Below are positions 1 to 8,357 of a DNA stretch of 13,578 nucleotides, one piece after another (the first letter of the stretch is position 1; the number at the start of each line of letters is the position of its first letter). The DNA is taken from assembly GCA_029940245.1 (NCBI GenBank), contig JAOZRF010000020.1, forward strand, positions 1 through 13,578, written 5' to 3'. The notes under the pieces are model-generated. The model ran no database searches. It was not told where the DNA came from and worked only from the letters and a program-made list of their open reading frames with translations. The stretch comes from Desulfobacula sp. GTDB taxonomy: Bacteria > Desulfobacterota > Desulfobacteria > Desulfobacterales > Desulfobacteraceae. The translations under genes were made by a program, and so were the position numbers.

Positions 1-34
1 CGTATTTTGATGTAAAGAAAGACCGTTTTATCAT
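1..34 (-). CDS. Possible N-terminus of a Ugp-type ABC permease (partial, runs off the left edge)
   Basis: An ATG at 34-32 on the minus strand opens a frame that stays open to the edge, giving MIKRSFFTSKY. Ugp-type permeases (UgpA) usually start with a short tail ending in a phenylalanine, then a Ser-Arg/Lys pair and Leu-Pro-Tyr, so this fragment resembles a UgpA start. It is also the gene expected after ugpB in the usual ugpBAEC order. Against it: there is no clear Shine-Dalgarno sequence before this ATG, and a terminator-like hairpin separates it from ugpB. A competing reading is the last 23 codons of a plus-strand gene in the frame starting at base 3 and stopping at 72-74. Only 11 residues are visible, so the call rests mainly on context. 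Confidence 0.33.
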   Translation of the reverse strand, partial: MIKRSFFTSKY

Positions 35-108
35 AGGGGTATCAAAAGGATTTCATTGTCTTTGTTATGGATAAAAAAATTATGTTTTGAAAAAAATAGC
101 GAACAGGC

Positions 109-146
109 AAAAAAAGGAGTCAGACCCGTATACAGTATCCGACTCC
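109..146 (-). terminator. Rho-independent terminator-like hairpin after ugpB
   Basis: Read on the minus strand, GGAGTC (146-141) and GACTCC (121-116) can form a six-base-pair stem around a loop of about 19 nt, followed at once by a run of seven T (115-109). It starts 14 nt past the ugpB stop codon. If a permease gene follows to the left, the hairpin would act as a partial terminator or 3' stabiliser. That would keep binding-protein mRNA in excess over permease mRNA, as is common in ABC uptake operons. Confidence 0.7.
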
Positions 147-159
147 TTATGGTTTCTAT

Positions 160-1488
160 TTATTTATAGGTTTTTGCAAAGGTTTTCAGCTGGACATTAC
201 TTCTTTTTGCAGCATTATCCAAAGCTTCCCGGGGAGATTTTTTTCCATTCCAGACCTGTTCCAGTTCTTCATTGATAATGTTTCGGATCTGAACAAAGTA
301 TCCAAGCCGCAAACCTCTTGATATTTTTGTCGGAATTGCACGATTGAGTTGATTAATCCCCACTTCCTGGAATGGGTTTGCAGCATAATATCCCTTGGAT
401 TTCAAAGATTCATAAGCATCAATGGTGATGGGGAAATACCCGGTTTGCTTGTGCCAGTATTCCTGCATGGTATTTGAGGATAAAAATTTCAAGAAGGCTG
501 CAACCCCCTTATATTCTTTTTTTGAGTGACCATTGAGTACCCAGTTGGAGGCCCCGCCAATGATACTGTTCTGGAGTTTTTTTGTGCCGGCTTCCACAGG
601 AAGGGGTGCCACATCCCATTTAAAATCATTTACCGCTTTTTTTAATTTTGCAATGGCGCTGATGGAATCCATATAAACGGCAACATTCTGAGCAATGAAT
701 TCAGCTTTCGGGCCCTGGTATTTCTGACCACCATACATAAACCGTTTGTCATCAGCCCAGGATTTAAGCATTGCGATATGCTTCACCACCTGGGGATTAT
801 TGATTTCAAGCTCACAGTCAAGTCCCTCATACCCGTTGGCCTTGCTGGCAAAAGGAATATTATGGATGGCACTGTAATTTTCTATCTGGGTCCATGACTG
901 CCATGCTGTCACCATACCGGCCGGAGCAATCTTAGCCTCGACAATTTTTTTGGTGATCTCTCCCAATTTGTCCCAGGTAATGGGCATGGATTTTGAGAGC
1001 GGCGCAATACCGACTTTTTCAAACATGGTTACATTATAATACATAACAGGTGTTGAAGAATTAAACGGCATGGACATAAGGTTCCCGTCGGCATTCATAT
1101 AATAGGAAAGGACCGCCTGAAGATATCGGGACCAGTCCACCTTATATCCTGTGTCCTTCATGAGTTCAAACACGGGATAGACGGCGCCTGACAGCATCAT
1201 GGTTTGGGTTCCCACTTCAAAAACCTGAAGGATATGGGGTTGTTTGTGAGCCCTGAATGCGGCAACACCCGCGTTCATTGTTTCATCATAGTTGCCTTTG
1301 AAGGTTCCGACAACTTCATAGTCTGACTGAGATGCATTAAAGTCTTGAATCATTTTTGCAACGACTTTACCTCTGGCACTTCTCTGGGCATGCCACCAGT
1401 TAATTGTAATGGGTTTGGCAAAAACCGATGCCGGGAATACAAGGTATACGCCAATGATTAAAAATACAAACAATTTTGCCAATTTCAT
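160..1488 (-). CDS. ugpB: Glycerol-3-phosphate-type ABC transporter periplasmic binding protein
   Basis: This 442-residue protein matches E. coli UgpB (about 438 residues) along its whole length as recalled. Shared blocks are the WWHA start of the mature protein (31-34), KGNYDE (64-69), EVGTQTMM (91-98), PFNSSTPV (141-148), PFASKANG (212-219), IIGGASNWV (309-317) and GLRLG (392-396). Residues 1-24 form a Sec signal peptide (Lys-rich start, long hydrophobic core, cleavage after Val-Phe-Ala). No lipobox cysteine is present, so a soluble periplasmic protein is expected. UgpB binds sn-glycerol-3-phosphate and some glycerophosphodiesters and hands them to the UgpAE permease. The ATG at 1488 is chosen because GAGGAGG lies about 8 nt upstream and the signal peptide begins there; the frame extends 22 codons further without a signal-like sequence. 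ugpC diverges from the same intergenic region. The exact ligand is inferred from family similarity. Confidence 0.9.
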   Translation of the reverse strand: MKLAKLFVFLIIGVYLVFPASVFAKPITINWWHAQRSARGKVVAKMIQDFNASQSDYEVVGTFKGNYDETMNAGVAAFRAHKQPHILQVFEVGTQTMMLSGAVYPVFELMKDTGYKVDWSRYLQAVLSYYMNADGNLMSMPFNSSTPVMYYNVTMFEKVGIAPLSKSMPITWDKLGEITKKIVEAKIAPAGMVTAWQSWTQIENYSAIHNIPFASKANGYEGLDCELEINNPQVVKHIAMLKSWADDKRFMYGGQKYQGPKAEFIAQNVAVYMDSISAIAKLKKAVNDFKWDVAPLPVEAGTKKLQNSIIGGASNWVLNGHSKKEYKGVAAFLKFLSSNTMQEYWHKQTGYFPITIDAYESLKSKGYYAANPFQEVGINQLNRAIPTKISRGLRLGYFVQIRNIINEELEQVWNGKKSPREALDNAAKRSNVQLKTFAKTYK

Positions 1489-1583
1489 TTGGTTTTCCTC
1501 CTCGAATAAGGGTATTATAAAATTTTTCTTTATTGTGCCTGCCGATAAAAACAAAAGATTTTATTTTTATTGCATACATTGAG

Positions 1584-1611
1584 ATTTAATAGGATATTGC
1601 TCAAGAGTCAA
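1584..1611 (-). promoter_or_regulatory. Candidate sigma-70 promoter for ugpB
   Basis: On the minus strand, TTGACT (1611-1606) and TTAAAT (1589-1584) are separated by 16 nt, 4/6 matches or better to each consensus box. This would give a leader of about 90 nt before the ugpB ATG. The stretch 1489-1719 is very AT-rich, so chance matches are likely. No clear plus-strand promoter for ugpC stood out in the same stretch, and no convincing palindromic operator was found. Confidence 0.35.
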
Positions 1612-1719
1612 GGTTAATTTTTATAAAAAAAAGATTTGCATAATGATAATTTTTATAGTTTGATAATCCTTAAAAAAAATAATAAATTTTTAATAAAATA
1701 TTAAGAATCAGGATATTAA

Positions 1720-2817
1720 ATGGCTGAGCTTAACTTTAACAACGTTATTAAAAAGTATGGTAAAATCGAGGTAATTCATAAAATAAACCTTGATATAAAA
1801 GACAAAGAATTCATTGTCCTTGTCGGACCCTCAGGGTGCGGTAAATCAACCTTGCTTCGAATGGTGGCAGGGTTAGAGGAGATAACCCGGGGTACGATTT
1901 CCATTGATGGTAAGATCGTCAATGATATCACACCAAAGGACAGAGGTCTTGCCATGGTATTTCAAAACTATGCGCTTTATCCCCACATGAGTGTGATAGA
2001 GAATATGTCCTTTGGATTAAAGCTGATGAAAACACCCAAAGATGAAATCAAGCAAAGGGTAGAGGAAGTGGCAGCTATTCTGGGTCTTGAAGATCTGCTG
2101 TTAAGAAGGCCCCATGAGCTATCCGGAGGGCAGCGCCAACGTGTGGCCATGGGACGGGCCATGGTGAGAAAGCCTTCTATTTTTCTATTTGACGAACCAT
2201 TGTCAAACCTTGATGCCAAGCTTCGTATTCAGATGAGGGCCGAAATTAAACTGCTGCACCAGAGGGTCGATTCCACTATGATTTATGTGACCCATGACCA
2301 GGTAGAAGCAATGACCCTGGCGGATCGAATTGTTGTTCTAAGGGATGGATATATCGAACAGGTTGGTACCCCCATTGAACTTTTTTCAACCCCTGTAAAT
2401 ACATTTGTTGCAGGATTTATCGGCACTCCGCCAATGAACCTTGTTGACTGCAACATCAATAAAGAAAAGAACAAAACCTTTGTCCAATTTGAAAATGGAC
2501 TTAGAATTCCTGTTCCAGATAAGGAAGGAACCAAATTGGTTCACGATCAAAACGTTGTATTTGGACTTCGTGCAGAAGAAATCACACCGATAAAAACCCA
2601 GACACAATTTCCCGAGACATGGATATTTAACGCCAACGTCCTGGTTGTTGAGCCATTGGGAAATGAAACCCAGCTTCATGTGGATATTATGGGAATCAGG
2701 GTTTTATCCAGATGTGAAGGAAGACAGATTGTCCGGGCAAAGGATAAGATTAGTCTGGGCATGAACTTAAATGAAATGCATTTGTTTGATGGCACAACCA
2801 ACCAGGTGATTTACTAA
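1720..2817 (+). CDS. ugpC: ABC transporter ATP-binding protein, UgpC/MalK family
   Basis: This 365-residue ATPase powers a carbohydrate or glycerol-3-phosphate importer of the CUT1 family. All nucleotide-binding motifs are intact: Walker A GPSGCGKS (36-43), Q-loop Gln82, signature LSGGQ (134-138), Walker B FLFDEP (155-160) with catalytic Glu159, D-loop SNLDAKLR (162-169) and switch His192 in [17 protein letters not shown]-terminal regulatory OB/TOBE region covers roughly residues 235-365, which gives the usual MalK/UgpC length. The ATG follows a GGA element 7 nt upstream (AGGATATTAA). The protein is encoded apart from and opposite to ugpB, with no permease between them. It may therefore be the ATPase of the ugpB system or a shared MalK-type ATPase serving several permeases. 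Family is certain; the exact partner is inferred from the ugpB neighbour. Its stop codon overlaps the stop of the convergent pump gene. Confidence 0.88.
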   Translation: MAELNFNNVIKKYGKIEVIHKINLDIKDKEFIVLVGPSGCGKSTLLRMVAGLEEITRGTISIDGKIVNDITPKDRGLAMVFQNYALYPHMSVIENMSFGLKLMKTPKDEIKQRVEEVAAILGLEDLLLRRPHELSGGQRQRVAMGRAMVRKPSIFLFDEPLSNLDAKLRIQMRAEIKLLHQRVDSTMIYVTHDQVEAMTLADRIVVLRDGYIEQVGTPIELFSTPVNTFVAGFIGTPPMNLVDCNINKEKNKTFVQFENGLRIPVPDKEGTKLVHDQNVVFGLRAEEITPIKTQTQFPETWIFNANVLVVEPLGNETQLHVDIMGIRVLSRCEGRQIVRAKDKISLGMNLNEMHLFDGTTNQVIY

Positions 2818-5800
2818 ACAGTTTTTTCATCTTGAGAAATAAAAATACCGACCATATCATTGACAACCACATATAAAGAAGGCACAAAAACAAGGGTTAA
2901 AATAGTGGCTGCAATCAGACCAAAACTGATACTGACGGCCATTGGAATTAAAAACTGTGCCTGAAAACTGGTTTCCAGAAGAAGCGGGAAAAGGCCTGCA
3001 ACAGTTGTCACCGAGGTCAGCAAAACCGGTCTGAACCTGTTTTGCCCGGCTTCAATGACCGCATCCAGAACCCTTGAACCTTCCCTGACCTTTGAATTGA
3101 TAAAATCGATTAAAATCAAAGAATCATTCACCACGATTCCGGAAAGGGCAACAATTCCGAATATACTGATCATGGTGATATCAAGATTCATGAAATAGTG
3201 TCCGATAATCGCACCTATGAGACCAAATGGAATGGCTGTCATGATGATTACAGGCTGGATATAAGACCTGAACTGGCTGGCAAGAAGCAAAAATATCATC
3301 ATGGCTGCAAGAGAAAATCCAACCTTCAGACTATCAATAGATTCTTCCGTCCTTTTGGCCTGACCTTCCAGGTCATAGGTCACCCCCGGGAACCGGTTGA
3401 CAAGACTATTTAAATAATTCTTTTTAAGATCTTCAACGATTTCCCGAGCATTGGCAACATCTTCATTGATATCAGAAATGACGGTAATGATTCTTTTTCG
3501 GTCTACCCTCTGAATGGTTGAATACCCCCTCTTCATTTCAATTTCAGCCACCTGGTTTAATGGTATTTCTCTTCCGTCCCGGGTTCTGATCCTTAACTCA
3601 TCAATACTGGCTTCAGATTCCCTCTCTTTTTGAGAGTATCGTACCATAACCTTGATATCGTCCTTGCCTCTCTGGATCTTTAAAACTTCATCCCCATAAT
3701 AGGCCTGGCGAATCTGTGTTGCAATATCTGCCACAGTGATACCAAGAGACCGGGCCCCTTTTTTGATATGAATTCTCTTTTCCATTTTGCCCGGCCTGAA
3801 ATTATCTGTAATGTCAAAGGTTCCCGGGTATTTGGATATTTCATTCTTTAAGACAGCTGATGCCAGTTGAAGCTGTTCAAGATCATTGCCAGCAAGTTGA
3901 ATTTCTATTGGGTTTCCACCGGGTCCACCACCAATAATGGAAAAGGTCAGCTGCTCTGCTCCCAGGATATCTCCTGTCAACTCACGCCATTTAGCCGTCA
4001 CTTCAGGAGCAGGAATATCCGGTCTTTTTGAAGCCGGCAGTATCTCTATCCAGGTCTCCCCGCAATGGCCGCCATATACACCTAGTTTCCAGTCCCTTCT
4101 GGGAATAATACCCACCTGGGAAAAATTATTGACAATGATATCTTCTTCATCAACCACCCTGTCCCGAAAAAACTCATTAAGTTCAAACGCCCCTTTTTCA
4201 ATTTTTTTTATGGTCTTTTCTGTGGTTTCAAATGGGGTTCCCAAAGGATATATAATCTCTGAAACGATCCAGTTGCTATCAGTTTTCGGAAAAAAAACAA
4301 AGGGGACATGTCCGCCTGCCAGAAGGCCGATACTGACAATTAATACTCCAAAGCCAATGGCCAGAGTAAAATAACGGTTTCGTACACAATATTTCAAAAC
4401 AGGAGTATAAAGTGAATGGATAAAAGCCATTAAAGCTTTTTCAATTCTGTCGCGAACCCATTTATGCGCATCCAGAATATCTTTTTTCAACCATTCCAGC
4501 CAGAAAAAGCAGACCCGGTAAATCAATGCTTTATTTTTTTTGGGCGGCGTTAATGCATGATACAGGTGCGCCGGCAGAATGACAAAGGCTTCAACAAGAG
4601 ATATGGTAAGGATACAGATCACGGCCTGGGGCATGATAAAGATGAACTTGCCCATAATCCCTTGAATATGCATCAAAGGGATGAATGCGACAATAGTCGT
4701 GGTGACGGCCATCACAACAGGTGCACCAATCTGGGCAATGCTGTCAATCACAGCTTCTCCGGCAGATTTACCCGTTTTATAATGGGTATATACATTTTCC
4801 CCGACAATAATGGCATCATCCACCAATATTCCCAATGTCATGATAAATCCGAATAAGGATAACATATTGATGGATGCACCAAAATAGTCCAGAATAAGGA
4901 AGGCCCCGGTAAATGAAATAGGTATCCCCGACGACACCCAGAATGCAAGTCCAAGATCAAGGAACAGGGCCAGTACAATAAATACCAGCAAAATGCCCTG
5001 GGCACCATTTCTCAGCAAAAGATCAATCCTGTCCTGGACCATTTCCGCCATATCAAACCAATAACCAAGGGTGATGCCTTTTGGAAGCAGATCTTTATGA
5101 ATTTTAATATAGTCTTTTACTGTTTTTGAAATGGCAATGGTATCCTGACTGTCTGTCCGCCTTACAACGACAAGGGCAGCCGGCTTCCCATTGAACCTTG
5201 CTTTGATGTCCTGGTCTTCAAATCCATCACTAATAATTGCAACATCTCCAAGCCTGACGGTTGTGCCATTTTCCCTTGTCACCAAAGGAATCCGTTCAAA
5301 CTCTTCACCCGTATACATCTTCCCCTTGGTCCGAATAAGAAATTCTCCTCCTTTTGTCTTAATTTTACCACCGGGCAAATCAAGACTTCCTGTTTTCACT
5401 GCAGTGGCAACCTGATCAAAAGACAGATTGAATCGCCGCAGGTTTTCCTCCGACACTTCAATAGAAATTTCAAAGTCTTTGACACCAATGAGATCTGCAA
5501 GGGAGATCTCATCTGTTTCCACAAGATCATCCCTTATTTTTTCAGCTATATCCCGCAACAGTCTTTCGTCAACCTCACCATAAATAGCCAGATAGATAGC
5601 TGGATCATTCTTTTTAATTTCCATAATAACAGGGTCTTCTGCTTCTTCGGGAAATGAATCAATCAGGTCTATCTGGGTTCTTATTTCATCGAGTTTTTTA
5701 TTAATATCTGTACCCGCAGCAAGTTCCAATGTCACTGAACCATGTCCTTCAAGAGAAGTTGAGTACATTGTTTTTACATCTTCAAGGCTTTTGAGCCGCT

Positions 5801-6008
5801 CTTCGATTTTTATACAGATCCCTTCTTCAACTTCCTCCGGGGATGCGCCAGGGTATGTTACACCGATATTAATCATACCAAGGGAAAACACTGGAAACAA
5901 TTCCCGTTTCATGTTCAGGATTGTATACAGCCCGGCAACAATGAGAAAGATCATAATCAGGTTCACGGAAACCCTGTGTTCAACAGACCATTTGCCCAAA
6001 GATTTCAT
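2814..6008 (-). CDS. RND-family efflux transporter permease (AcrB/MexF-like inner-membrane pump)
   Basis: At 1064 residues this is a full-length RND pump, a trimeric inner-membrane H+ antiporter that exports drugs or other amphiphiles with an adaptor and an outer-membrane channel. It has the duplicated RND plan: TM1 at about 13-32, a large periplasmic domain to about 330, a membrane block at about 333-485, TM7 at about 547-566, a second periplasmic domain, and a final membrane block at about 895-1050. The paired aspartates of the proton relay are Asp397-Asp398 in GILVDDAII of TM4. In TM10 the position of AcrB Lys940 appears to be Asn961 (GIVVNDSLI), a common variant in non-AcrB RND pumps. The gene starts 3 nt after the adaptor stop with no strong ribosome site of its own, so translational coupling is likely. 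Substrate cannot be told from sequence; the acidic relay argues for proton coupling. Confidence 0.92.
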   Translation of the reverse strand: MKSLGKWSVEHRVSVNLIMIFLIVAGLYTILNMKRELFPVFSLGMINIGVTYPGASPEEVEEGICIKIEERLKSLEDVKTMYSTSLEGHGSVTLELAAGTDINKKLDEIRTQIDLIDSFPEEAEDPVIMEIKKNDPAIYLAIYGEVDERLLRDIAEKIRDDLVETDEISLADLIGVKDFEISIEVSEENLRRFNLSFDQVATAVKTGSLDLPGGKIKTKGGEFLIRTKGKMYTGEEFERIPLVTRENGTTVRLGDVAIISDGFEDQDIKARFNGKPAALVVVRRTDSQDTIAISKTVKDYIKIHKDLLPKGITLGYWFDMAEMVQDRIDLLLRNGAQGILLVFIVLALFLDLGLAFWVSSGIPISFTGAFLILDYFGASINMLSLFGFIMTLGILVDDAIIVGENVYTHYKTGKSAGEAVIDSIAQIGAPVVMAVTTTIVAFIPLMHIQGIMGKFIFIMPQAVICILTISLVEAFVILPAHLYHALTPPKKNKALIYRVCFFWLEWLKKDILDAHKWVRDRIEKALMAFIHSLYTPVLKYCVRNRYFTLAIGFGVLIVSIGLLAGGHVPFVFFPKTDSNWIVSEIIYPLGTPFETTEKTIKKIEKGAFELNEFFRDRVVDEEDIIVNNFSQVGIIPRRDWKLGVYGGHCGETWIEILPASKRPDIPAPEVTAKWRELTGDILGAEQLTFSIIGGGPGGNPIEIQLAGNDLEQLQLASAVLKNEISKYPGTFDITDNFRPGKMEKRIHIKKGARSLGITVADIATQIRQAYYGDEVLKIQRGKDDIKVMVRYSQKERESEASIDELRIRTRDGREIPLNQVAEIEMKRGYSTIQRVDRKRIITVISDINEDVANAREIVEDLKKNYLNSLVNRFPGVTYDLEGQAKRTEESIDSLKVGFSLAAMMIFLLLASQFRSYIQPVIIMTAIPFGLIGAIIGHYFMNLDITMISIFGIVALSGIVVNDSLILIDFINSKVREGSRVLDAVIEAGQNRFRPVLLTSVTTVAGLFPLLLETSFQAQFLIPMAVSISFGLIAATILTLVFVPSLYVVVNDMVGIFISQDEKTV

Positions 6009-6011
6009 GGC

Positions 6012-7313
6012 TTATTTCCCATTTTCTTTGATAGTAAGTTCCATTCCCTCAAGGGCACCCGGAAGGGGAGAAGAAATAACCATGTCTCCCGGATTCAGTC
6101 CCTGGTCAATATAAACTTCTTCTTCAAATTTTCTTAAGACATTCACCTTTATCATTTTTAAATGATTGTCATTCACTGTAAAAAGAATATTATCACTCTT
6201 TAACAGGTACCTTGGCAGCACATAAATATCTTGATATGTTTCTCCTGTAATACTGCACTTTAAAAAAGTTCCTGGTTTTAAATTAAAAATATTTTTTATC
6301 TTTACATCAGGATTTAATATTTCAAGGGTCATGGGCAGGGTTCTTGTCTTATCATCAATTTTTGCCTTTACCCTGGCAACTCTGGCATTCCACACACAGG
6401 GGGTTACACTGTCAAAATTGGCTACCATTACCTTTGCATCCGGTGTTTTCCCCTTGTCAAAAAAAGATTCAATCCATTTCATTTTTTCCAGAGGGATGCT
6501 CACATCCACATCCAGACTGTCTTTCTCATAAATTGATCCCAGGACCTGACCTGGGTTGACATATTCTCCGACTTCTGAATATTTATTCAGCACAAGTCCA
6601 TCGAATTCACATCTTATCTCGGTCTTTTCAAGTGCCAGATCTGCTTTCCGGGAATCAACCCGTGCCATTGCAAGAGCAGCATTTTTCTGCTCCATTAAAG
6701 TGTCAGTCAATGAAAGTCTGTTGTTGATATTCTGCAAGGTAATCCTTGCCTGTAAATATTGCTGTTCTACTCGATCAAGAGTGTTTTTTGAGGCAAATTG
6801 ATTATTTGTCAACGCGGTGACTCTTTCCAATTCTTTTCTGGCAAGGCTCAGGCTGGATTTGGAAAGCTCAATATCGCCATTCAGATTTTCAATGTCCTGC
6901 TTTAAGCTCTCAATATCCGTCTTTGCCTGTCTGATCCGAACCTGCCGTGCCTGGCTGTCCAGTTTATAGGATCTTTGATCAATCCTGATCAGAAGCTCAC
7001 CTTTATCAATCTTCCCCCCTTCAATAAAATACGGATGGATATAATCAATCCGCCCTGGTACTTCCACAGCAATCTTTACTAGTTTTCTAGGTTTTACTGT
7101 GCCATAGGCCTCGACTGTCATGACCTTTGAAACAGGCGCTGCAATCATGACCTTAACGCTGGGGGGTGTTTTAACGATCTGTATTTTCTCGGGCTCTTTT
7201 TTTAAAGGGATAAGCAATTTTGCCAGAGCAATAGCGATTGCCAGGACAACGACGACCCTTAAAAATCTTAAAAAAAATGCAGTGAATTTATTCATCCCTG
7301 ACGTTTTTTCCAT
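6012..7313 (-). CDS. RND efflux periplasmic adaptor (membrane fusion protein, HlyD/AcrA family)
   Basis: This 433-residue adaptor bridges the RND pump to an outer-membrane channel. A short cytoplasmic N-terminus is followed by one membrane anchor (about 13-36) and no lipobox cysteine, so it is membrane-anchored and not a lipoprotein. Next come the first half of a lipoyl/barrel-sandwich domain (about 88-125, with EGGKIDKGELLIRID), a long alpha-helical hairpin (about 125-220, heptad-like, rich in Gln, Leu and Lys), the second lipoyl half (about 230-260, with GEYVNPGQVLG), and the beta-barrel and membrane-proximal domains. It is the first gene of a two-gene operon with the pump. Start choice is uncertain: the ATG at 7313 has an AGG about 9 nt upstream, while a second in-frame ATG at 7295 would remove six residues. 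No TolC-like gene is in the window, so the outer-membrane partner is encoded elsewhere. Confidence 0.9.
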   Translation of the reverse strand: MEKTSGMNKFTAFFLRFLRVVVVLAIAIALAKLLIPLKKEPEKIQIVKTPPSVKVMIAAPVSKVMTVEAYGTVKPRKLVKIAVEVPGRIDYIHPYFIEGGKIDKGELLIRIDQRSYKLDSQARQVRIRQAKTDIESLKQDIENLNGDIELSKSSLSLARKELERVTALTNNQFASKNTLDRVEQQYLQARITLQNINNRLSLTDTLMEQKNAALAMARVDSRKADLALEKTEIRCEFDGLVLNKYSEVGEYVNPGQVLGSIYEKDSLDVDVSIPLEKMKWIESFFDKGKTPDAKVMVANFDSVTPCVWNARVARVKAKIDDKTRTLPMTLEILNPDVKIKNIFNLKPGTFLKCSITGETYQDIYVLPRYLLKSDNILFTVNDNHLKMIKVNVLRKFEEEVYIDQGLNPGDMVISSPLPGALEGMELTIKENGK

Positions 7314-7375
7314 AATCCATAACCTTTTTTATGCTGCTACCAACAAACAAATTCCTAAAATTACCAGTATCCATT

Positions 7376-7404
7376 TTTATATACCAAGATTGTCCGTTTG
7401 AAAA
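7376..7404 (-). promoter_or_regulatory. Candidate promoter for the RND efflux operon
   Basis: On the minus strand, TTTTCA (7404-7399) and TATAAA (7381-7376) are separated by exactly 17 nt, matching the sigma-70 boxes at 4/6 and 5/6. The leader to the adaptor ATG would be about 55 nt. Sequence match only. Confidence 0.35.
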
Positions 7405-7474
7405 GAAATTTGAAGGATAAGTTTTTAAAGCCGTCTCGCCAAAATTAAAAATCTAAAATATTTTACTCAACTTC

Positions 7475-7503
7475 TTGACTTAATAAGAATAGTTGAATAT
7501 ACA
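7475..7503 (+). promoter_or_regulatory. Candidate sigma-70 promoter for the PilZ-thioesterase / kinase operon
   Basis: TTGACT (7475-7480, 5/6 match) and TATACA (7498-7503, 4/6 match) stand exactly 17 nt apart, giving a transcript leader of roughly 110 nt before the ATG at 7623. It is the best promoter-like sequence in the window. An inverted repeat starts within its spacer and encloses the -10 box. Confidence 0.48.
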
Positions 7504-7530
7504 AGTATTAATGTTGATAAAATTTCAACT
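7491..7530. repeat. 7-bp inverted repeat flanking the -10 box
   Basis: AGTTGAA (7491-7497) and its exact reverse complement TTCAACT (7524-7530) are separated by 26 nt and bracket the putative -10 element and start of transcription. It could be a pair of operator half-sites or a weak leader hairpin. With such AT-rich sequence it may also be chance. Confidence 0.3.
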
Positions 7531-7622
7531 AAAAATCTTTTTCTGTTGGCTGTTAAATGGCTATTTATGATGAGAAGGCAATTATTTAGTTCACCTAAAG
7601 ATAACAGAAGAGAGGGTTAAAA

Positions 7623-8351
7623 ATGTTAATGACACTGAGAGCCCCGCGTGTAGAGAAACCGATTGAAGCGGTTTTAAATGATGGTATCTGTGTAATAGAA
7701 AACATTTCCACGTCTGGAGGATTTTTAAAAACCAGCCATGATATTCCCAAAAAAAATTTTGATGTCACATTAAAACTTATGGGACGCAAAACCATAGGAA
7801 TAAAGTGTGAGTCTCAATGGGAAAATGAATCCGGCGTGGGGTTCAAAATTTTAGACATTGAAAATTCCAAAGAAAAATTTTTCAATGAATATATAGAAAA
7901 TCAATTTCAGGCATTTAAAATCTATGGGAATAACCGGGTTTTCACATCGGAAATAATGGTGACTCTCAAAGATACCAATGTATTTGGAAACGTATATTTC
8001 AGCAATTATATTGAATACCAGGGGACCATCCGGGAAAAATTTTTATTGGCTTGTGTTCCAGATCTTCACGAGATGCTTGCCAAAACACATGTCAGGCTAG
8101 TTACTATCGATACCTATAATAAATTTATCACCAGTGCCTATTTTGGTGACATATTATTACTTGAACTCACAACATCAGACATAAATGCGGCAACCTGCAC
8201 ATTGAATATTACCTTTAAGAACAAAGCCACGGGAAATCTTGTAGGCAAAGGCTATCAAAGATTCTGTGTCGTCAATTCCAAAGGAAAAGTAATGAGACTT
8301 CCAGAGGCGTTCTTAGAGCCCCTGGATTTTTATCAAGAGATTGAAGACTAA
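7623..8351 (+). CDS. PilZ-like domain fused to a hotdog-fold acyl thioesterase
   Basis: This 242-residue cytoplasmic protein has two parts. Residues 1-80 look like a PilZ c-di-GMP-binding domain: arginines 6 and 9 precede the strand where PilZ proteins carry RxxxR, then NISTSG (27-32) fits the [D/N]xSxxG motif, and GVGFKILD (71-78) fits the closing strand. The arginine motif is not canonical, so binding is unproven. Residues 108-232 look like a 4HBT-type thioesterase, with DTNVFGNVYFSNY (117-129) and QGTIRE (133-138). This is closer to enediyne polyketide thioesterases of the CalE7/DynE7 type than to YbgC, which has a catalytic Asp in DxxGHV. Asn119 and Arg137 have the same 18-residue spacing as the Asn19/Arg37 pair reported for CalE7 (from memory). 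It would cleave an acyl or polyketide thioester under c-di-GMP control; substrate unknown. AGAGGG precedes the ATG; the kinase gene follows after 6 nt. A second in-frame ATG lies two codons in. Confidence 0.72.
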   Translation: MLMTLRAPRVEKPIEAVLNDGICVIENISTSGGFLKTSHDIPKKNFDVTLKLMGRKTIGIKCESQWENESGVGFKILDIENSKEKFFNEYIENQFQAFKIYGNNRVFTSEIMVTLKDTNVFGNVYFSNYIEYQGTIREKFLLACVPDLHEMLAKTHVRLVTIDTYNKFITSAYFGDILLLELTTSDINAATCTLNITFKNKATGNLVGKGYQRFCVVNSKGKVMRLPEAFLEPLDFYQEIED

Positions 8352-8357
8352 CCATTA

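Larger units (their letters stand above)
7314..7622. other. 309-bp divergent intergenic region between the efflux operon and the PilZ-thioesterase operon
   Basis: This AT-rich stretch holds no convincing open frame or RNA gene. It contains one promoter-like sequence in each direction (listed separately), a 7-bp inverted repeat over the plus-strand -10 box, and the ribosome site AGAGGG just before the ATG at 7623. No repressor or regulator gene adjoins it on either side. Confidence 0.6.

Noticed and set aside
3..74. Plus-strand open frame from the left edge to TAA at 72-74, possibly the end of a gene entering from the left
   Set aside because: Only 23 codons with no recognisable motif, and it competes with a more context-fitting minus-strand permease start. 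It cannot be decided from this window.
87..275. 62-codon open frame on the plus strand over the ugpB 3' end
   Set aside because: It overlaps the terminator hairpin and the well-supported ugpB coding region, has no ribosome site and no recognisable protein features.
1489..1554. 22-codon N-terminal extension of ugpB to an upstream start
   Set aside because: The extension would place a signal peptide inside the protein, and the strong GAGGAGG ribosome site serves the ATG at 1488.
3937..4374. 145-codon plus-strand frame opposite the RND pump gene
   Set aside because: It is antisense to conserved pump sequence, composition is Ser/Pro/Thr-rich as expected for a shadow frame, and there is no ribosome site.
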